Source: Streptomyces sp. NA02950 (GTDB lineage: Bacteria > Actinomycetota > Actinomycetes > Streptomycetales > Streptomycetaceae). Taken from it: DNA of 64,000 nt. Under the pieces are notes generated by a model, which searched no databases, was not told the origin of the DNA, and saw nothing but the letters and a program-made list of their open reading frames with translations. Below are positions 53,812-62,547 of this stretch, one piece after another. Location: contig NZ_CP054916.1 in assembly GCF_013364155.1 (NCBI RefSeq), positions 8,586,001-8,650,000 of the forward strand, given 5' to 3'. The translations under genes and the position numbers were made by a program. Within the stretch, counting starts at the first letter, position 1; each line of letters begins with the position of its first letter.

Positions 53812-54734
53812 CGGGCCAGTCCCTTCCGGTCGAGGAGACGAACGAAGTAGCGGGCCACGACGGTGGTGACGGCGAGCATCAGCAGTCCGGTCACGGCGGC
53901 GTAGCCGAAGTCGAAGAAGCGGAAGGCGGTTTCGTAGAGCTTGACGGACGCCGTCTTGGTGGCGTCGGCGGGCCCGCCACCCGTGGTGTTCCAGATGATG
54001 TCGAAGTACCGCAGCGCGTCCATCGACCGGATCAGCAGCGCCACCAGCAGCACGGGGGCGATGGCGGGCAGCACGATGTGGCGCAGTGTCCGCAGCAGTC
54101 CGGCGCCGTCGAGCGACGCCGCCTCCAGGACGCTGGAGGGCACGGAGGTCAGCCCGGCCAGTGCGATCAGCGTGACCAGCGGTGTCCACTCCCAGACGTC
54201 CATCAGGGTCACCGAGACGAACGCGGTCGTCTTGTCGCCCATCAGATCGCCGTGGTAGCCGAGTTGGCCCAGCACCCAGGAGTAGAGCCCGAAGGTGGAG
54301 TCGGTGAGGAAGCGGCCCAGCAGTCCGACGATGACGGGCGCCACGAACATCGGGAGCAGCAGCAGGCTCAGCGCGGTGTTGCGGCCGTGCCGCAGCCGCC
54401 ACAGACAGATGGCCAGGACGGTGCCGAGCACCATCTCCCCGCCCACCGTGAGCACGAAGTACCCGGCGGTCCGGGCCCAGGCCCACGCCATGTCGGGGTC
54501 GGTGAACAGCCGTGTCCAGTTGTCCGCTCCGGCGCCCTCCAGCCGCAGCCCGCCGAGCAGATGCACCCGCGAGAAGCTCATGACCACCACCGCCGCGAAC
54601 GGCAGCAGGGAGACACCGGCGAGTACCAGCAGCCCGGGGGCCATCATGCGCCCGGCGAAGCCGGGGAGGGGCAGCCGGATACGGCGGCCGGAGGAGCGCT
54701 CGGCCCGGTGCGGGCCGGTCGTCAGGGAACCCAT
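53808..54734 (-). CDS. Sugar/polyol ABC transporter permease (MalF type)
   Basis: A 308-residue permease with six predicted helices, a basic N-terminal tail and an EAA loop LEAASLDGAGLLRTLRHIVLP (about 198-218). It forms the CUT1 channel with the downstream MalG-type subunit. ATG 54734 is used as start; GTG 54749, overlapping the binding-protein stop by 8 bp, is equally possible and would add five residues. Coupling to the next gene by an ATGA overlap. Confidence 0.93.
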   Translation of the reverse strand: MGSLTTGPHRAERSSGRRIRLPLPGFAGRMMAPGLLVLAGVSLLPFAAVVVMSFSRVHLLGGLRLEGAGADNWTRLFTDPDMAWAWARTAGYFVLTVGGEMVLGTVLAICLWRLRHGRNTALSLLLLPMFVAPVIVGLLGRFLTDSTFGLYSWVLGQLGYHGDLMGDKTTAFVSVTLMDVWEWTPLVTLIALAGLTSVPSSVLEAASLDGAGLLRTLRHIVLPAIAPVLLVALLIRSMDALRYFDIIWNTTGGGPADATKTASVKLYETAFRFFDFGYAAVTGLLMLAVTTVVARYFVRLLDRKGLAR

Positions 54735-54741
54735 GGTCAGT

Positions 54742-56208
54742 TCACCCACCCCGGGCGACGATACGGTCGATTCGGCTGGTGGCGGCCCGCATGGCGGACT
54801 CCGGCGAGGCGTCGCCCGCGAGCATGCCGGACAGCTGGGTGTAGACGGCGGTGTCGCATTCAGCCCACATGGGGATCTTCGGCCGCAGGCCGATGGTGTC
54901 GGACCGCCAGGTCTTCTTGACCGCGTCCGCGGAGAGCATGTTGGCCATCTTCGAGGGCCGGTGCTGGGCAGCGGTGACGCGTGGCATCGCGTAGACCGAG
55001 GTACGGGTGGGGGTGCCGCCGCCGACCTTGCTGGCCAGGTTGGCCAGTTGGGTCTTCGGCGTGGTGGCCCAGTTGACGAAGAGCCAGGCCGCCCGGCGGC
55101 GCCGTTCGGGGATCACCTTGGACACGGCGATCCCGGTGCCGCCGTACATCCCGGCCGAGCGGACCGGGCCCTTCAGCAGCCGGGCGTAGCCGACCTTGCC
55201 GGGCATGGCGGCCTTGTTGGACGCCGCGTACTCGTGCCAGTTGGGGCACATGGCGATGCGTCCGGCGCGGAAGGCGGCGCCGAGGCCGTCCCAGTCCCAG
55301 GTGCGCGAGCCGGGGTCGGCGATCTTCAGCAGCCGCTGGTAGAACTCTGCGCCCGCGATCGCGGCGTCCGAGTCCAGCCGGCACGGTCCGGGGTCGAGGG
55401 TGCCGATACGGCCGACACGGCGTCCGCCGTCGAAGTAGTCACCGCCGTAGGACCAGAGGAGGTTGGAGAAGTCGCACATCAGCGCGTCGTGCTGCTTGGC
55501 CTGGTGGCCGGTGCCGTAGCGCACCTCGTCGGTCTCGTCGTTGAACCACCGGGCGATGGCGTAGTACTGCTCCCACGTGGTGTTGTCGGAGGGCATCGGA
55601 TCGAAGCCGAGGTCGTCCGCCATCCGGTCGCGGTACCGCTTGAAGAGATCGGCGCGGTACTGCCAGACCATGGTCGGGCAGTCATAGGGCAGCGCCAGGA
55701 CCTTGCCGTCGCCGCCGAAGCGGCCCGCCGCGTCCAGGTGGGTGCCGATGAAGTCGTCGAGACCGCCGGGCAGCCGGGGCAGGCCGGGGTCCTCCGTGAA
55801 CTCCCTGAGGTCGGCGAAGGCCGGTGCGTAGGGAGCCAGCACCTGGTACGGATCCGCGTACACCACGTCGTACTCACCGTTGCCCGAGGCGAGGTCCAGG
55901 GCGACCTTCTGCGCGAGCGCGGACAGCTCGAGAGTGACGATGTTGACGCGGATGCCGGTGAGCTCGGTGAACGGCCTGAGATCGGCGGCGATCGCGGCGG
56001 TGGGCGCGGTGTTCTCGGAGATGAAGTTCACGGTGGTCCCGGCGTACCGACGCCAGGGCCCGGCGTCGGGGTGGAAGGCGGCGTCGGACCGGCCGCCGCA
56101 GCCGGCCAGCAGCCCCATGGCCCCTCCCGCCGCGGCGCCACGCAGCACGGAGCGGCGGCTGAGCGGCGGCGAGGGCCGCGGTGCGGAGGAGGGTGGGGGA
56201 GAACCCAT
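54742..56208 (-). CDS. Extracellular solute-binding lipoprotein of polyol/sugar ABC importer
   Basis: A 488-residue substrate-binding protein. The N-terminus has a twin-arginine motif (LSRRSVLRGA) followed by a hydrophobic stretch and lipobox LLAGC (Cys about 37), indicating a Tat-exported lipoprotein on the outer face of the membrane. The mature part has the CUT1 binding-protein layout (AAIAADLRPFTELTGIRV, GEYDVVYADPYQVLAPYA, YDCPTMVWQYRADLF, MPGKVGYARLLKGP). ATG 56208 has AAGGGA 9 nt upstream. It is the first gene of the operon; a tandem 8-bp repeat upstream is a candidate operator. The solute is probably a polyol, judged from the dehydrogenase in the operon. Confidence 0.94.
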   Translation of the reverse strand: MGSPPPSSAPRPSPPLSRRSVLRGAAAGGAMGLLAGCGGRSDAAFHPDAGPWRRYAGTTVNFISENTAPTAAIAADLRPFTELTGIRVNIVTLELSALAQKVALDLASGNGEYDVVYADPYQVLAPYAPAFADLREFTEDPGLPRLPGGLDDFIGTHLDAAGRFGGDGKVLALPYDCPTMVWQYRADLFKRYRDRMADDLGFDPMPSDNTTWEQYYAIARWFNDETDEVRYGTGHQAKQHDALMCDFSNLLWSYGGDYFDGGRRVGRIGTLDPGPCRLDSDAAIAGAEFYQRLLKIADPGSRTWDWDGLGAAFRAGRIAMCPNWHEYAASNKAAMPGKVGYARLLKGPVRSAGMYGGTGIAVSKVIPERRRRAAWLFVNWATTPKTQLANLASKVGGGTPTRTSVYAMPRVTAAQHRPSKMANMLSADAVKKTWRSDTIGLRPKIPMWAECDTAVYTQLSGMLAGDASPESAMRAATSRIDRIVARGG

Positions 56209-56276
56209 GTCGTACGTCCCTTGGAGTGGGCAGGCCCGGGGAGTGGGCCGGCGCGAACTCTGACGGACGCCATTCT

Positions 56277-56296
56277 TAGCAGAAGATCTAGTAGAA
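56277..56296. promoter_or_regulatory. Tandem 8-bp repeat in AT-richer promoter of polyol operon
   Basis: TAGCAGAA (56277-56284) and TAGTAGAA (56289-56296) are direct repeats separated by GATC, a 12-bp period, within the AT-richest stretch of this region and 69-88 bp upstream of the binding-protein start. They may be operator half sites; no regulator gene is adjacent. Confidence 0.45.
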
Positions 56297-56369
56297 GTTA
56301 ACACATTGTGCGAGATATTTTCTCGCGATCCTGTGTGGGTGGGGATGGCCGCGGCGGTCCGCGTACGCC

Positions 56370-56404
56370 CGCGAGGGGCGGTCCATGGCGGCCCGCCCCT
56401 CGCG
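56370..56404 (-). terminator. Hairpin downstream of htpG
   Basis: CGCGAGGGGCGG (56370-56381) and CCGCCCCTCGCG (56393-56404) form a perfect 12-bp stem, 30 nt past the htpG stop on the minus strand. Confidence 0.75.
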
Positions 56405-56433
56405 TTATATCCGTGATGTTCGGTTCTGTGAGC

Positions 56434-58395
56434 TTACAGCGTCTTCTCCAGTCGCCCGGCCACCAGCTTGATGAAGCGCGCGGGGTCGGTCAGCTCCCCG
56501 CCCTCGGCCAGCAGCGCCATCCCGTGGAGCAGCTCCGCCGTCTCGGCCAGCCCGGCGTCGTCCTTGCGCTCGCCATGGGCCGTGCGCAACCCGCTCACCA
56601 GCGGATGTGTCGGGTTCAGCTCAAGGATCCGCTTGACCTCGGGCAGCTCCTGCCCCATCGCCTTGTAGATGTTCTGGAGCGCCGGGGTGACGTCATGGGT
56701 GTCACCCACGATGCACGCCGGAGAGGTGGTGAGCCGTGAGGAGAGCCGCACCTCCTTGACGCTGTCGCTCAGCGTCGCGGTCATCCAGGAGAGCAGATCG
56801 GCGAAGTCCTGCTTCTGTCGCTCCCGCTCGGCCTCCGCCTCCTCGTCCTTCTCGCCGTCGGTGTCCAGGTCGACCTGGCCCTTGGCGATGGACCGCAGCG
56901 GCTTGCCGTCGAACTCGGGGACGGCGTCCACCCACAGCTCGTCGATGGGGTCGGTGAGGACGAGCACCTCGAACCCCTTGTCCCGGAACGCCTCCATATG
57001 GGGCGAGCTCTCCACGATCGAGCGCGACTCGCCCGTCATGAAGTAGATGTGCTCCTGCCCCTCCTTCATCCGCTCCACGTACTGCCGCAGCGTGGTCGGC
57101 TCCTCCGCGTCCCGGGTCGTGGCGAACGAGCAGAGATCGAGGATCGTCTCGCGGTTCTCGAAGTCGCCGAGCAGACCCTCCTTGAGGACGCCGCCGAATT
57201 CCTTCCAGAAGGTCGTGTAGCGCTCCGGGGCATCGGCCATCAGGTCCTTCACCGTCGACAGCACCTTCTTGACCAGGCGCCGTCGCATCAGCTGAATCTG
57301 CCGGTCCTGCTGAAGGGCCTCGCGCGACACGTTCAGCGACAGGTCCGCCGCGTCGACCACACCCTTGACGAAGCGCAGGTACTCCGGCATGAGCGCTTCG
57401 CAGTCGTCCATGATGAAGACGCGCTTCACATAGAGCTGAACCCCCCGCTTGCGGTCCCGCATATACAGGTCCTGCGGTGCGTGGGACGGGATGAACAGCA
57501 GCGACTGGTATTCGAACGTGCCCTCCGCCTGCATGCGGATGGTCTCGAGCGGGTTGTTCCAGTCGTGGCTGATGTGCTTGTAGAACTCGTGGTACTCGTC
57601 GTCGGTCACCTCGTCCTTCGAACGCGCCCACAGCGCCTTCATCGAGTTGACCGTCTCGACCTCCGGGGCGGCGTCCCCGGCGGCGTCGTCAGCGGACTCC
57701 CCGTTGTCCGTGTCCTCCACCGCGGCCTTCGGCGCTGCCTCGACCGCCATCCGGATCGGCCAGGTGATGAAGTCCGAGTACCGCTTGACGATCTCCCGGA
57801 TCTTCCACGGGGAGGCGTAGTCGTAGAGCGCGTCCTCGGTGTCCTCCGGCTTCAGCCGCAGGGTGACCGCGGTGCCCTGCGGGGCGTCGTCGGCCGGCGC
57901 GATGGTGTACGTGCCCTCGCCGCTGGACTCCCAGCGGGTGCCCTGGCTCTCTCCGGCCCGCCGGGTCAGCAGGGTGACCCCGTCGGCCACCATGAAGCTG
58001 GAGTAGAAGCCGACACCGAACTGGCCGATGAGGTCCTGCGAGGCCGCCGCGTCCTTCGACTCCTTCAATTCCTGGAGGAATTTCGCGGTACCGGAGTTGG
58101 CGATGGTGCCGATCAGCTGCACCACCTCCTCATGCGACATGCCGATGCCGTTGTCGCGCACGGTCAGGGTGCGCTGCTCCTTGTCGACCTCGATGGCGAT
58201 GTGGAGATCAGAGGTGTCCGCCTCCAGGTTTCCGTCGCGCAGCGATTCCAGCCGCAACTTGTCCAACGCGTCGGAGGCGTTGGAGATGAGCTCACGCAGA
58301 AAGACGTCCTTGTTCGAGTAAATCGAATGGATCATCAACTGGAGCAGCTGGCGCGCCTCGACCTGAAACTCGAAGGTTTCGATCCCTGTAGTCAC
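56434..58395 (-). CDS. htpG: Molecular chaperone HtpG (Hsp90)
   Basis: A 653-residue Hsp90. N-terminal GHKL ATPase motifs are intact: ELISNASDALDKLR (N-box), DNGIGM (about 80-85), GTIANSGTAKF and GQFGVGFYSSFMV (about 125). The middle domain carries the catalytic Arg in NVSREALQQDR (about 335), and the C-terminal domain ends in the dimerisation segment, without an MEEVD tail as expected for bacteria. It also has an insertion of acidic residues (about 228-248). GTG 58395 is chosen because GAGGGGA lies 4-5 nt upstream. It remodels client proteins in the cytoplasm. No HAIR or CIRCE element is seen upstream. Confidence 0.98.
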   Translation of the reverse strand: MTTGIETFEFQVEARQLLQLMIHSIYSNKDVFLRELISNASDALDKLRLESLRDGNLEADTSDLHIAIEVDKEQRTLTVRDNGIGMSHEEVVQLIGTIANSGTAKFLQELKESKDAAASQDLIGQFGVGFYSSFMVADGVTLLTRRAGESQGTRWESSGEGTYTIAPADDAPQGTAVTLRLKPEDTEDALYDYASPWKIREIVKRYSDFITWPIRMAVEAAPKAAVEDTDNGESADDAAGDAAPEVETVNSMKALWARSKDEVTDDEYHEFYKHISHDWNNPLETIRMQAEGTFEYQSLLFIPSHAPQDLYMRDRKRGVQLYVKRVFIMDDCEALMPEYLRFVKGVVDAADLSLNVSREALQQDRQIQLMRRRLVKKVLSTVKDLMADAPERYTTFWKEFGGVLKEGLLGDFENRETILDLCSFATTRDAEEPTTLRQYVERMKEGQEHIYFMTGESRSIVESSPHMEAFRDKGFEVLVLTDPIDELWVDAVPEFDGKPLRSIAKGQVDLDTDGEKDEEAEAERERQKQDFADLLSWMTATLSDSVKEVRLSSRLTTSPACIVGDTHDVTPALQNIYKAMGQELPEVKRILELNPTHPLVSGLRTAHGERKDDAGLAETAELLHGMALLAEGGELTDPARFIKLVAGRLEKTL

Positions 58396-58535
58396 TGATT
58401 CCCCTCGTGAAATAAGCGTCGACGACATCAAGTAGGGTGCGTCGTTGCGATCTTATCCAAGAAGGGCGCCGGTAATGCCGGGATCGGGTGGGGGTGGCGG
58501 TACCACCGCCCCGCACCCGGGAGCGAGGCTCGGCG

Positions 58536-58691
58536 TCAATCGCCGGGGCGGAACCGGTTCCAGTCCAGAACCTCCGCTGCCTCCCGCTGGATCTCCTCCG
58601 CGGCCTCGCGGGTCTGGGTGGGCACATCCCCGTGCTCGGCCACCATGCTGTCGTAAATAGGCAGGAGGCCGGATGTGTTCGCGGTTGTCAT
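58536..58691 (-). CDS. Small hypothetical protein, 51 residues
   Basis: A short minus-strand frame begins at ATG 58691 (MTTANTSGLLPIYDSMVAEHG) and continues as an acidic amphipathic helix (TREAAEEIQREAAEVLDW), ending NRFRPGD at TGA 58536. Codon third positions are G/C-rich after an AT-richer start, as in real genes here. I do not recognise a family. The ribosome site is weak (GAAAGA). It lies 140 bp upstream of htpG on the same strand, and could be an independent small gene. Confidence 0.6.
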   Translation of the reverse strand: MTTANTSGLLPIYDSMVAEHGDVPTQTREAAEEIQREAAEVLDWNRFRPGD

Positions 58692-58830
58692 GGTTGGTAT
58701 GTCTTTCTTGATCAGGATCTGACTCTGCTCGGCTTCCGCTACCCGGCGGACACCACCGCATGCGCACTGATCACTGTGGCGGCCCTCACGGTGTGCCCCA
58801 CCACCGCGCGCGCGTCGTTACGCTGCGCCC

Positions 58831-59826
58831 ATGCTGATCCTCGGACAGGACGACGTCGCCGACCTGCTGGACACCGATGCGCTGATCGACGCGCTCGCCG
58901 CGGCCATGGCCGATCTCAGCGCCGGGCGCGCGGTGGTCCCCGCCCGCACCGGGGCGGCCCTCCCCGGACATCCGGCGACGATGCTGGTGGACATGCCCGC
59001 CTACGTGCCCTCGACCCGGGCGCTGATCAGCAAGCTGGTGTCGGTGTTCCCCGGCAACGCGGGCGGCCCGGACCCGGTGCGGCAGGGCGTGATGCTGGTG
59101 TTCGACCCCGACACCGGAGCCCCGGCGGCGCTGATGGACGCCACCTGGATCACCGCGGCCCGTACCGGCGCCTGCTCCGCGCTCTCCACCCGGCTGCTGG
59201 CCCGCGAGGACGCCTCCGTGCTGGCCGTCCTGGGCACCGGGCCGCAGGCGCGGGCCCATGCGCTCGCCGCCGTCCGGGTGCGGCCGATCCGCGAGATACG
59301 CGTCGCGGGCCGGGACCACACCAGGTCGTCGGCGTTCGCACAGGAGATCGCGCGGGAGCCGGCGACGACCGGGACGGCGGTGCGTGCCACGGCGTCGTAC
59401 CAGGAGGCGGTGGAGGGCGCCGATGTCGTCTGCGCGGCCACCTACGCCGATGAACCGGTCGTCCGCCGCCCCTGGATCGCACCGGGCACGCACATCACCT
59501 CGGTCGGCTACAACCCGCGGGGGCGGGAGCTCGACGACGCCACCGTCACCGACGCGCTGCTGTTCGTGGAGTCGCGTTCGGCGGCGCTGTCCGCCGTTCC
59601 CCCCAACCGTGACCTCGCCGATCCGATCGACAGCGGTCTGATCACACCCGGCCATGTCCGGGCCGAACTGGGCGAGTTGGTGGCGGGAACGGCGGCCGGC
59701 CGCGGGAACGACGCACAGATCACCCTCTACAAGTCCGTGGGTGTGGCCGTGCAGGACGCCGCCGCGGCCGCGCTGGTGCTGGCCGCCGCACGGGAGCGCG
59801 GAGTGGGACGGAAGGTCTCGCTCTGA
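58831..59826 (+). CDS. Ornithine cyclodeaminase / mu-crystallin family protein
   Basis: A 331-residue NAD(P)-dependent enzyme. Lys68 (ISKLVSVFPGN) is at the substrate carboxylate/catalytic position, the Rossmann motif VLGTGPQARAH starts near 130, and the C-terminal TLYKSVGVAVQD carries the conserved catalytic Asp. Family members include ornithine cyclodeaminase, alanine dehydrogenase and ketimine reductase; the substrate cannot be fixed, although its length and SVGVAVQD region suit amino-acid dehydrogenase or ketimine reductase members. The ATG at 58831 has no ribosome site but TACGCT lies about 6 nt upstream, fitting a leaderless transcript. It converges on the beta-helix gene. Confidence 0.92.
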   Translation: MLILGQDDVADLLDTDALIDALAAAMADLSAGRAVVPARTGAALPGHPATMLVDMPAYVPSTRALISKLVSVFPGNAGGPDPVRQGVMLVFDPDTGAPAALMDATWITAARTGACSALSTRLLAREDASVLAVLGTGPQARAHALAAVRVRPIREIRVAGRDHTRSSAFAQEIAREPATTGTAVRATASYQEAVEGADVVCAATYADEPVVRRPWIAPGTHITSVGYNPRGRELDDATVTDALLFVESRSAALSAVPPNRDLADPIDSGLITPGHVRAELGELVAGTAAGRGNDAQITLYKSVGVAVQDAAAAALVLAAARERGVGRKVSL

Positions 59827-59877
59827 CGCCCGTTCTCAGGAGGGGCGCCCCTTCTCAGCGGGACGCCCGTTCTCAGG
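59825..59877. repeat. Perfect 16-bp direct repeats between convergent genes
   Basis: GACGCCCGTTCTCAGG occurs at 59825-59840 and 59862-59877; a third TTCTCAG lies between, next to the palindrome AGGGGCGCCCCT. The first copy overlaps the plus-strand stop and the second the minus-strand stop. Confidence 0.75.
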
Positions 59878-61696
59878 GGTAGGACACCAGAGTCGACGGC
59901 ACCGTGGAGGAGCCGGAGGTGGCGGCTCCGGTGGTGTTGATGACGTGCTCGTACTGGCCCTTGCCGCCGAGCGAGATGACCAGCAGATGGTGGAAGGTCA
60001 CCCCGGCCCGCTCCGGGGCGGCGAAGCCGTGGTCCTGGCGGATGCTGGGATCCACGTTGTAGTAGCAGTAGCTGCCCAGGCCCCAGGCCTCGTGCGAGGT
60101 CACCGAGTCGGCCACCTTGTAGGCGGCGTACCCCTTGGTGTTCCCGTTCTGGATCGCGGCCTGGTTGGGGGCGTCGTACGCCTTCTCGTTCTGGAAGAAG
60201 ATGGTGCGGCCGCGCTGTCCGTACCACTGGACGTCGTACTTGTTGAAGTGCTCGACGAACAGCCCGGTGGCCAGGACGCCGTTGCCGTTGACGCGGACGC
60301 CGTAGTCGGCTCGGTTGGTCTCCCAGCCCGCCCCGGCGCCGTGGTCCGCGCGCCACACCCAGGTGTGGTCGACGATGGTGTGACGGCTGTTGATCACCAT
60401 GCTGGTGGTGGCGCGGCCCGGGCCCGCACCGCCGATGCGGATGAACACGTCCTGGACGGTGATGGGGTTGGCGGAGTGGTCCGCGGAGGCGCCCGACGGG
60501 CCGACCTCCAGCAGGGTGGGGGAGTTGACCGGTCCCGCGTCGATGAGGAAACCGGCGAGCCGCACCCCGTCGACATCGGCCACCTTCAGCGCCGTCACCC
60601 CGTTGTCCGGCACCAGCGTGGCGTAGCCGAGGCCGAGGACGACGGTATTGGCCCGGCCCACCTCCACCGGCCGGTCGAGGTGGTAGATCCCCGGGGTGAG
60701 CAGCAGATGGAGCCCCTGGGCGAGCGCGGCGTTGAGGGTGTCCGCGGTGACACCGGGCCGGGCCACGTAGAAGTGGGTGAGGGGCAGCGAGGTGCCGCGG
60801 GGGGTGCCGCTGCCCCAGGTGGTGCCGCGTGCGTTCACGCGCTTCTCCGGCAGGAACACCCGGTACTCGGCGCCGTCGAGATAGAGGAAGGGCTTCTCGC
60901 GGGAGACCGGGGTGGTCTGGAGGGTGGTGTACGGAGGGTCGGGGAATGTCTGCGCGGGCGCGCCCTCGACACCGGAGAACACCATGTTCCACACGGCGTT
61001 GCGCCAGCCGCCCACCGAACTGTCGCGGGTGTACCACTGCTGCTGCGAGTAGGGGCTCACCGTGCCGTCGATCCGGCTGTCGGCGATGTAACCGCCGCTG
61101 GCCCAGCCGTAGCCGTCGGGTGCCAGGTTGAGCCCGCCGCGGACGTGCATCCGCCGGAACGGCGCCGCCTGCGCCACCGCCCAGCGGTTGGTGCCGTTCA
61201 CGGGTACCAGGGCGAGGTTCTCCGCCGAGCGCCAGAAGTTCTGGGTGGCGTTTCCGCCGAACCAGCCCGCGTCGACGGTGACATCGCCGTTGATGGTGGT
61301 GTCGTCGGGGGAGAGGCCGAGGCCCGCGATGGAGGTGTAGAAGCCGAGCTGGGCGTTGAGCCCGTGGTACGTGCCGGGCTTGAACAGCAGGGCGTAGCGG
61401 CCGTTGCCGAACTGGGCGGACTCCTGCTCCTTGAACACCCGGTCCAGGGTGGTCTGGATACCGGGTGTGGCGGGGTCGAAGACCAGCACGTTGGGGCCGA
61501 GGTCGCCGCCGCCGGGCAGGGCCGCGTGCCTGCGACCGCGCCGTCCCGGGGCGGATGCGGGGGCCGCGGCGGCGGAGGAGGGGAGTGCGAGCAGGGCCGG
61601 TGCGGCGGCCGCCGCACCGGCCATCGTGGTGAGCACCGTGCGGCGGGGGAGTGCGGGTCTGCGATGGGCCGGACCGTCGGTGGGGGGTGTGGACAT
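59873..61696 (-). CDS. Tat-exported right-handed parallel beta-helix protein
   Basis: A 607-residue secreted protein. The signal peptide has a twin-arginine start (PRRTVLTTMAGAAAAAPALLAL) with cleavage near AAA at about 45. The mature part contains repeated short strands and Asn/Gly turns typical of beta-helix polysaccharide lyases and GH55-like glucanases: LVFDPATPGIQTTLDRVF, YALLFKPGTYHGLNAQLGFYTSIAGLG, TTINGDVTVDAGWFGG, LLLTPGIYHLDRPVEV, RHTIVDHTWVWRADHG. No catalytic residue can be assigned confidently. ATG 61696 has AAGGAG 7 nt upstream. A CebR-like operator 41-54 bp upstream suggests control by cello-oligosaccharides, fitting a polysaccharide-active role. Confidence 0.85.
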   Translation of the reverse strand: MSTPPTDGPAHRRPALPRRTVLTTMAGAAAAAPALLALPSSAAAAPASAPGRRGRRHAALPGGGDLGPNVLVFDPATPGIQTTLDRVFKEQESAQFGNGRYALLFKPGTYHGLNAQLGFYTSIAGLGLSPDDTTINGDVTVDAGWFGGNATQNFWRSAENLALVPVNGTNRWAVAQAAPFRRMHVRGGLNLAPDGYGWASGGYIADSRIDGTVSPYSQQQWYTRDSSVGGWRNAVWNMVFSGVEGAPAQTFPDPPYTTLQTTPVSREKPFLYLDGAEYRVFLPEKRVNARGTTWGSGTPRGTSLPLTHFYVARPGVTADTLNAALAQGLHLLLTPGIYHLDRPVEVGRANTVVLGLGYATLVPDNGVTALKVADVDGVRLAGFLIDAGPVNSPTLLEVGPSGASADHSANPITVQDVFIRIGGAGPGRATTSMVINSRHTIVDHTWVWRADHGAGAGWETNRADYGVRVNGNGVLATGLFVEHFNKYDVQWYGQRGRTIFFQNEKAYDAPNQAAIQNGNTKGYAAYKVADSVTSHEAWGLGSYCYYNVDPSIRQDHGFAAPERAGVTFHHLLVISLGGKGQYEHVINTTGAATSGSSTVPSTLVSYP

Positions 61697-61736
61697 GGCG
61701 GCTCTCCTTGTACAGGAAGTGAACGATTGAGGAGCG

Positions 61737-61750
61737 TGGGAGCGCTCTCT
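61737..61750. promoter_or_regulatory. CebR-like operator
   Basis: TGGGAGCGCTCTCT matches the known Streptomyces CebR-box consensus TGGGAGCGCTCCCA at 12 of 14 positions. It sits 41-54 bp upstream of the beta-helix protein start, a position where a LacI-family repressor would block transcription. Confidence 0.65.
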
Positions 61751-61876
61751 CGTTGTTGAATGCTTCAGTGATGTGCATCACCCGTCAAGAGGTGTGCCAA
61801 GAACTTGCATGTTCTGCCTGGTAGTTGGCGTGCCGTCATCACGATTCGCATTCAGAAGATGGTGAAAGGAGAGACC

Positions 61877-61912
61877 AAAAAAACCGCCGGGGCCCTGAGG
61901 GCCACCGGCGGT
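61877..61912 (-). terminator. Intrinsic terminator with T-tract after nitroreductase-family gene
   Basis: Read on the minus strand, a long stem (ACCGCCGG-GGCCC arms with loop TGA and one bulge, 61883-61912) is followed by a run of seven T. It is 45 nt downstream of the stop and is the most canonical intrinsic terminator in the window. Confidence 0.9.
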
Positions 61913-61956
61913 CGGGTCGCGCGGGTGCGGTCGTGCGTGGTGCGGTCGTGCGGGTG

Positions 61957-62403
61957 TCAGTGCGGCGCGGCCGAGGGCTCCAGCACGAAGAGGGGGATCT
62001 GCCGGTCCGTCTTCCGCTGGTAGTCGGCGTAGTCGGGGTACGCCTGGACCGCGCGTTCCCACCACAGCGCCTTCTCGTCCCCCGTGACCTCGCGCGCCGT
62101 CATGTCCTGGCGCAGCGAGCCGTCCCGCAGTTCCACCCGGGGGTCGGCCACCACGTTGTGGTACCAGAGGGGGTGCTTGGGCGCGCCGCCCAGGGAAGCG
62201 ACGATGGCATAGCGGCCGTCGTGCTCCACCCGCATCAGCGGGGTCTTGCGGATCTTGCCGCTCTTCGCGCCCCGCGTCGTCAGCAGCACGACGGGCATGC
62301 CCCGGATCGTCATGCCCTTGGCGCCCCCGGAGCTCTCGATCAGCTCGACCTGGTCACGTACCCACTTCTCCGGGCTCGGCTGGTACTCGCCCTCCAGCGG
62401 CAT
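61957..62403 (-). CDS. Deazaflavin (F420)-dependent nitroreductase family protein
   Basis: A 148-residue split-barrel protein of the DDN/FDOR-A group. Motifs include [28 protein letters not shown] (about 38-65), [25 protein letters not shown] (about 72-96) and [20 protein letters not shown]. These residues bind F420, a cofactor abundant in actinomycetes, and the proteins reduce quinones or nitro compounds. ATG 62403 has GAGGAGG 6 nt upstream. It is transcribed in the same direction as the TetR gene 144 bp upstream but ends in its own terminator. Confidence 0.93.
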   Translation of the reverse strand: MPLEGEYQPSPEKWVRDQVELIESSGGAKGMTIRGMPVVLLTTRGAKSGKIRKTPLMRVEHDGRYAIVASLGGAPKHPLWYHNVVADPRVELRDGSLRQDMTAREVTGDEKALWWERAVQAYPDYADYQRKTDRQIPLFVLEPSAAPH

Positions 62404-62547
62404 GAACGGCCTCCTCGTCGGTCGGTCGCCGGTCGTCGACGACATGGGTCCGGTGCATCGCACCGGTGGTGCCACTGCCGTAACACCGACCGGCCGCCCG
62501 ATCATCCCGGAGCGCACCGACCGGCCGTGCGCGCCCACCCGGGCGGC

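Noticed and set aside
58396..58460. Heat-shock operator (HAIR or CIRCE) upstream of htpG
   Set aside because: No CTTGAGT-N7-ACTCAAG or CIRCE-like dyad could be found.
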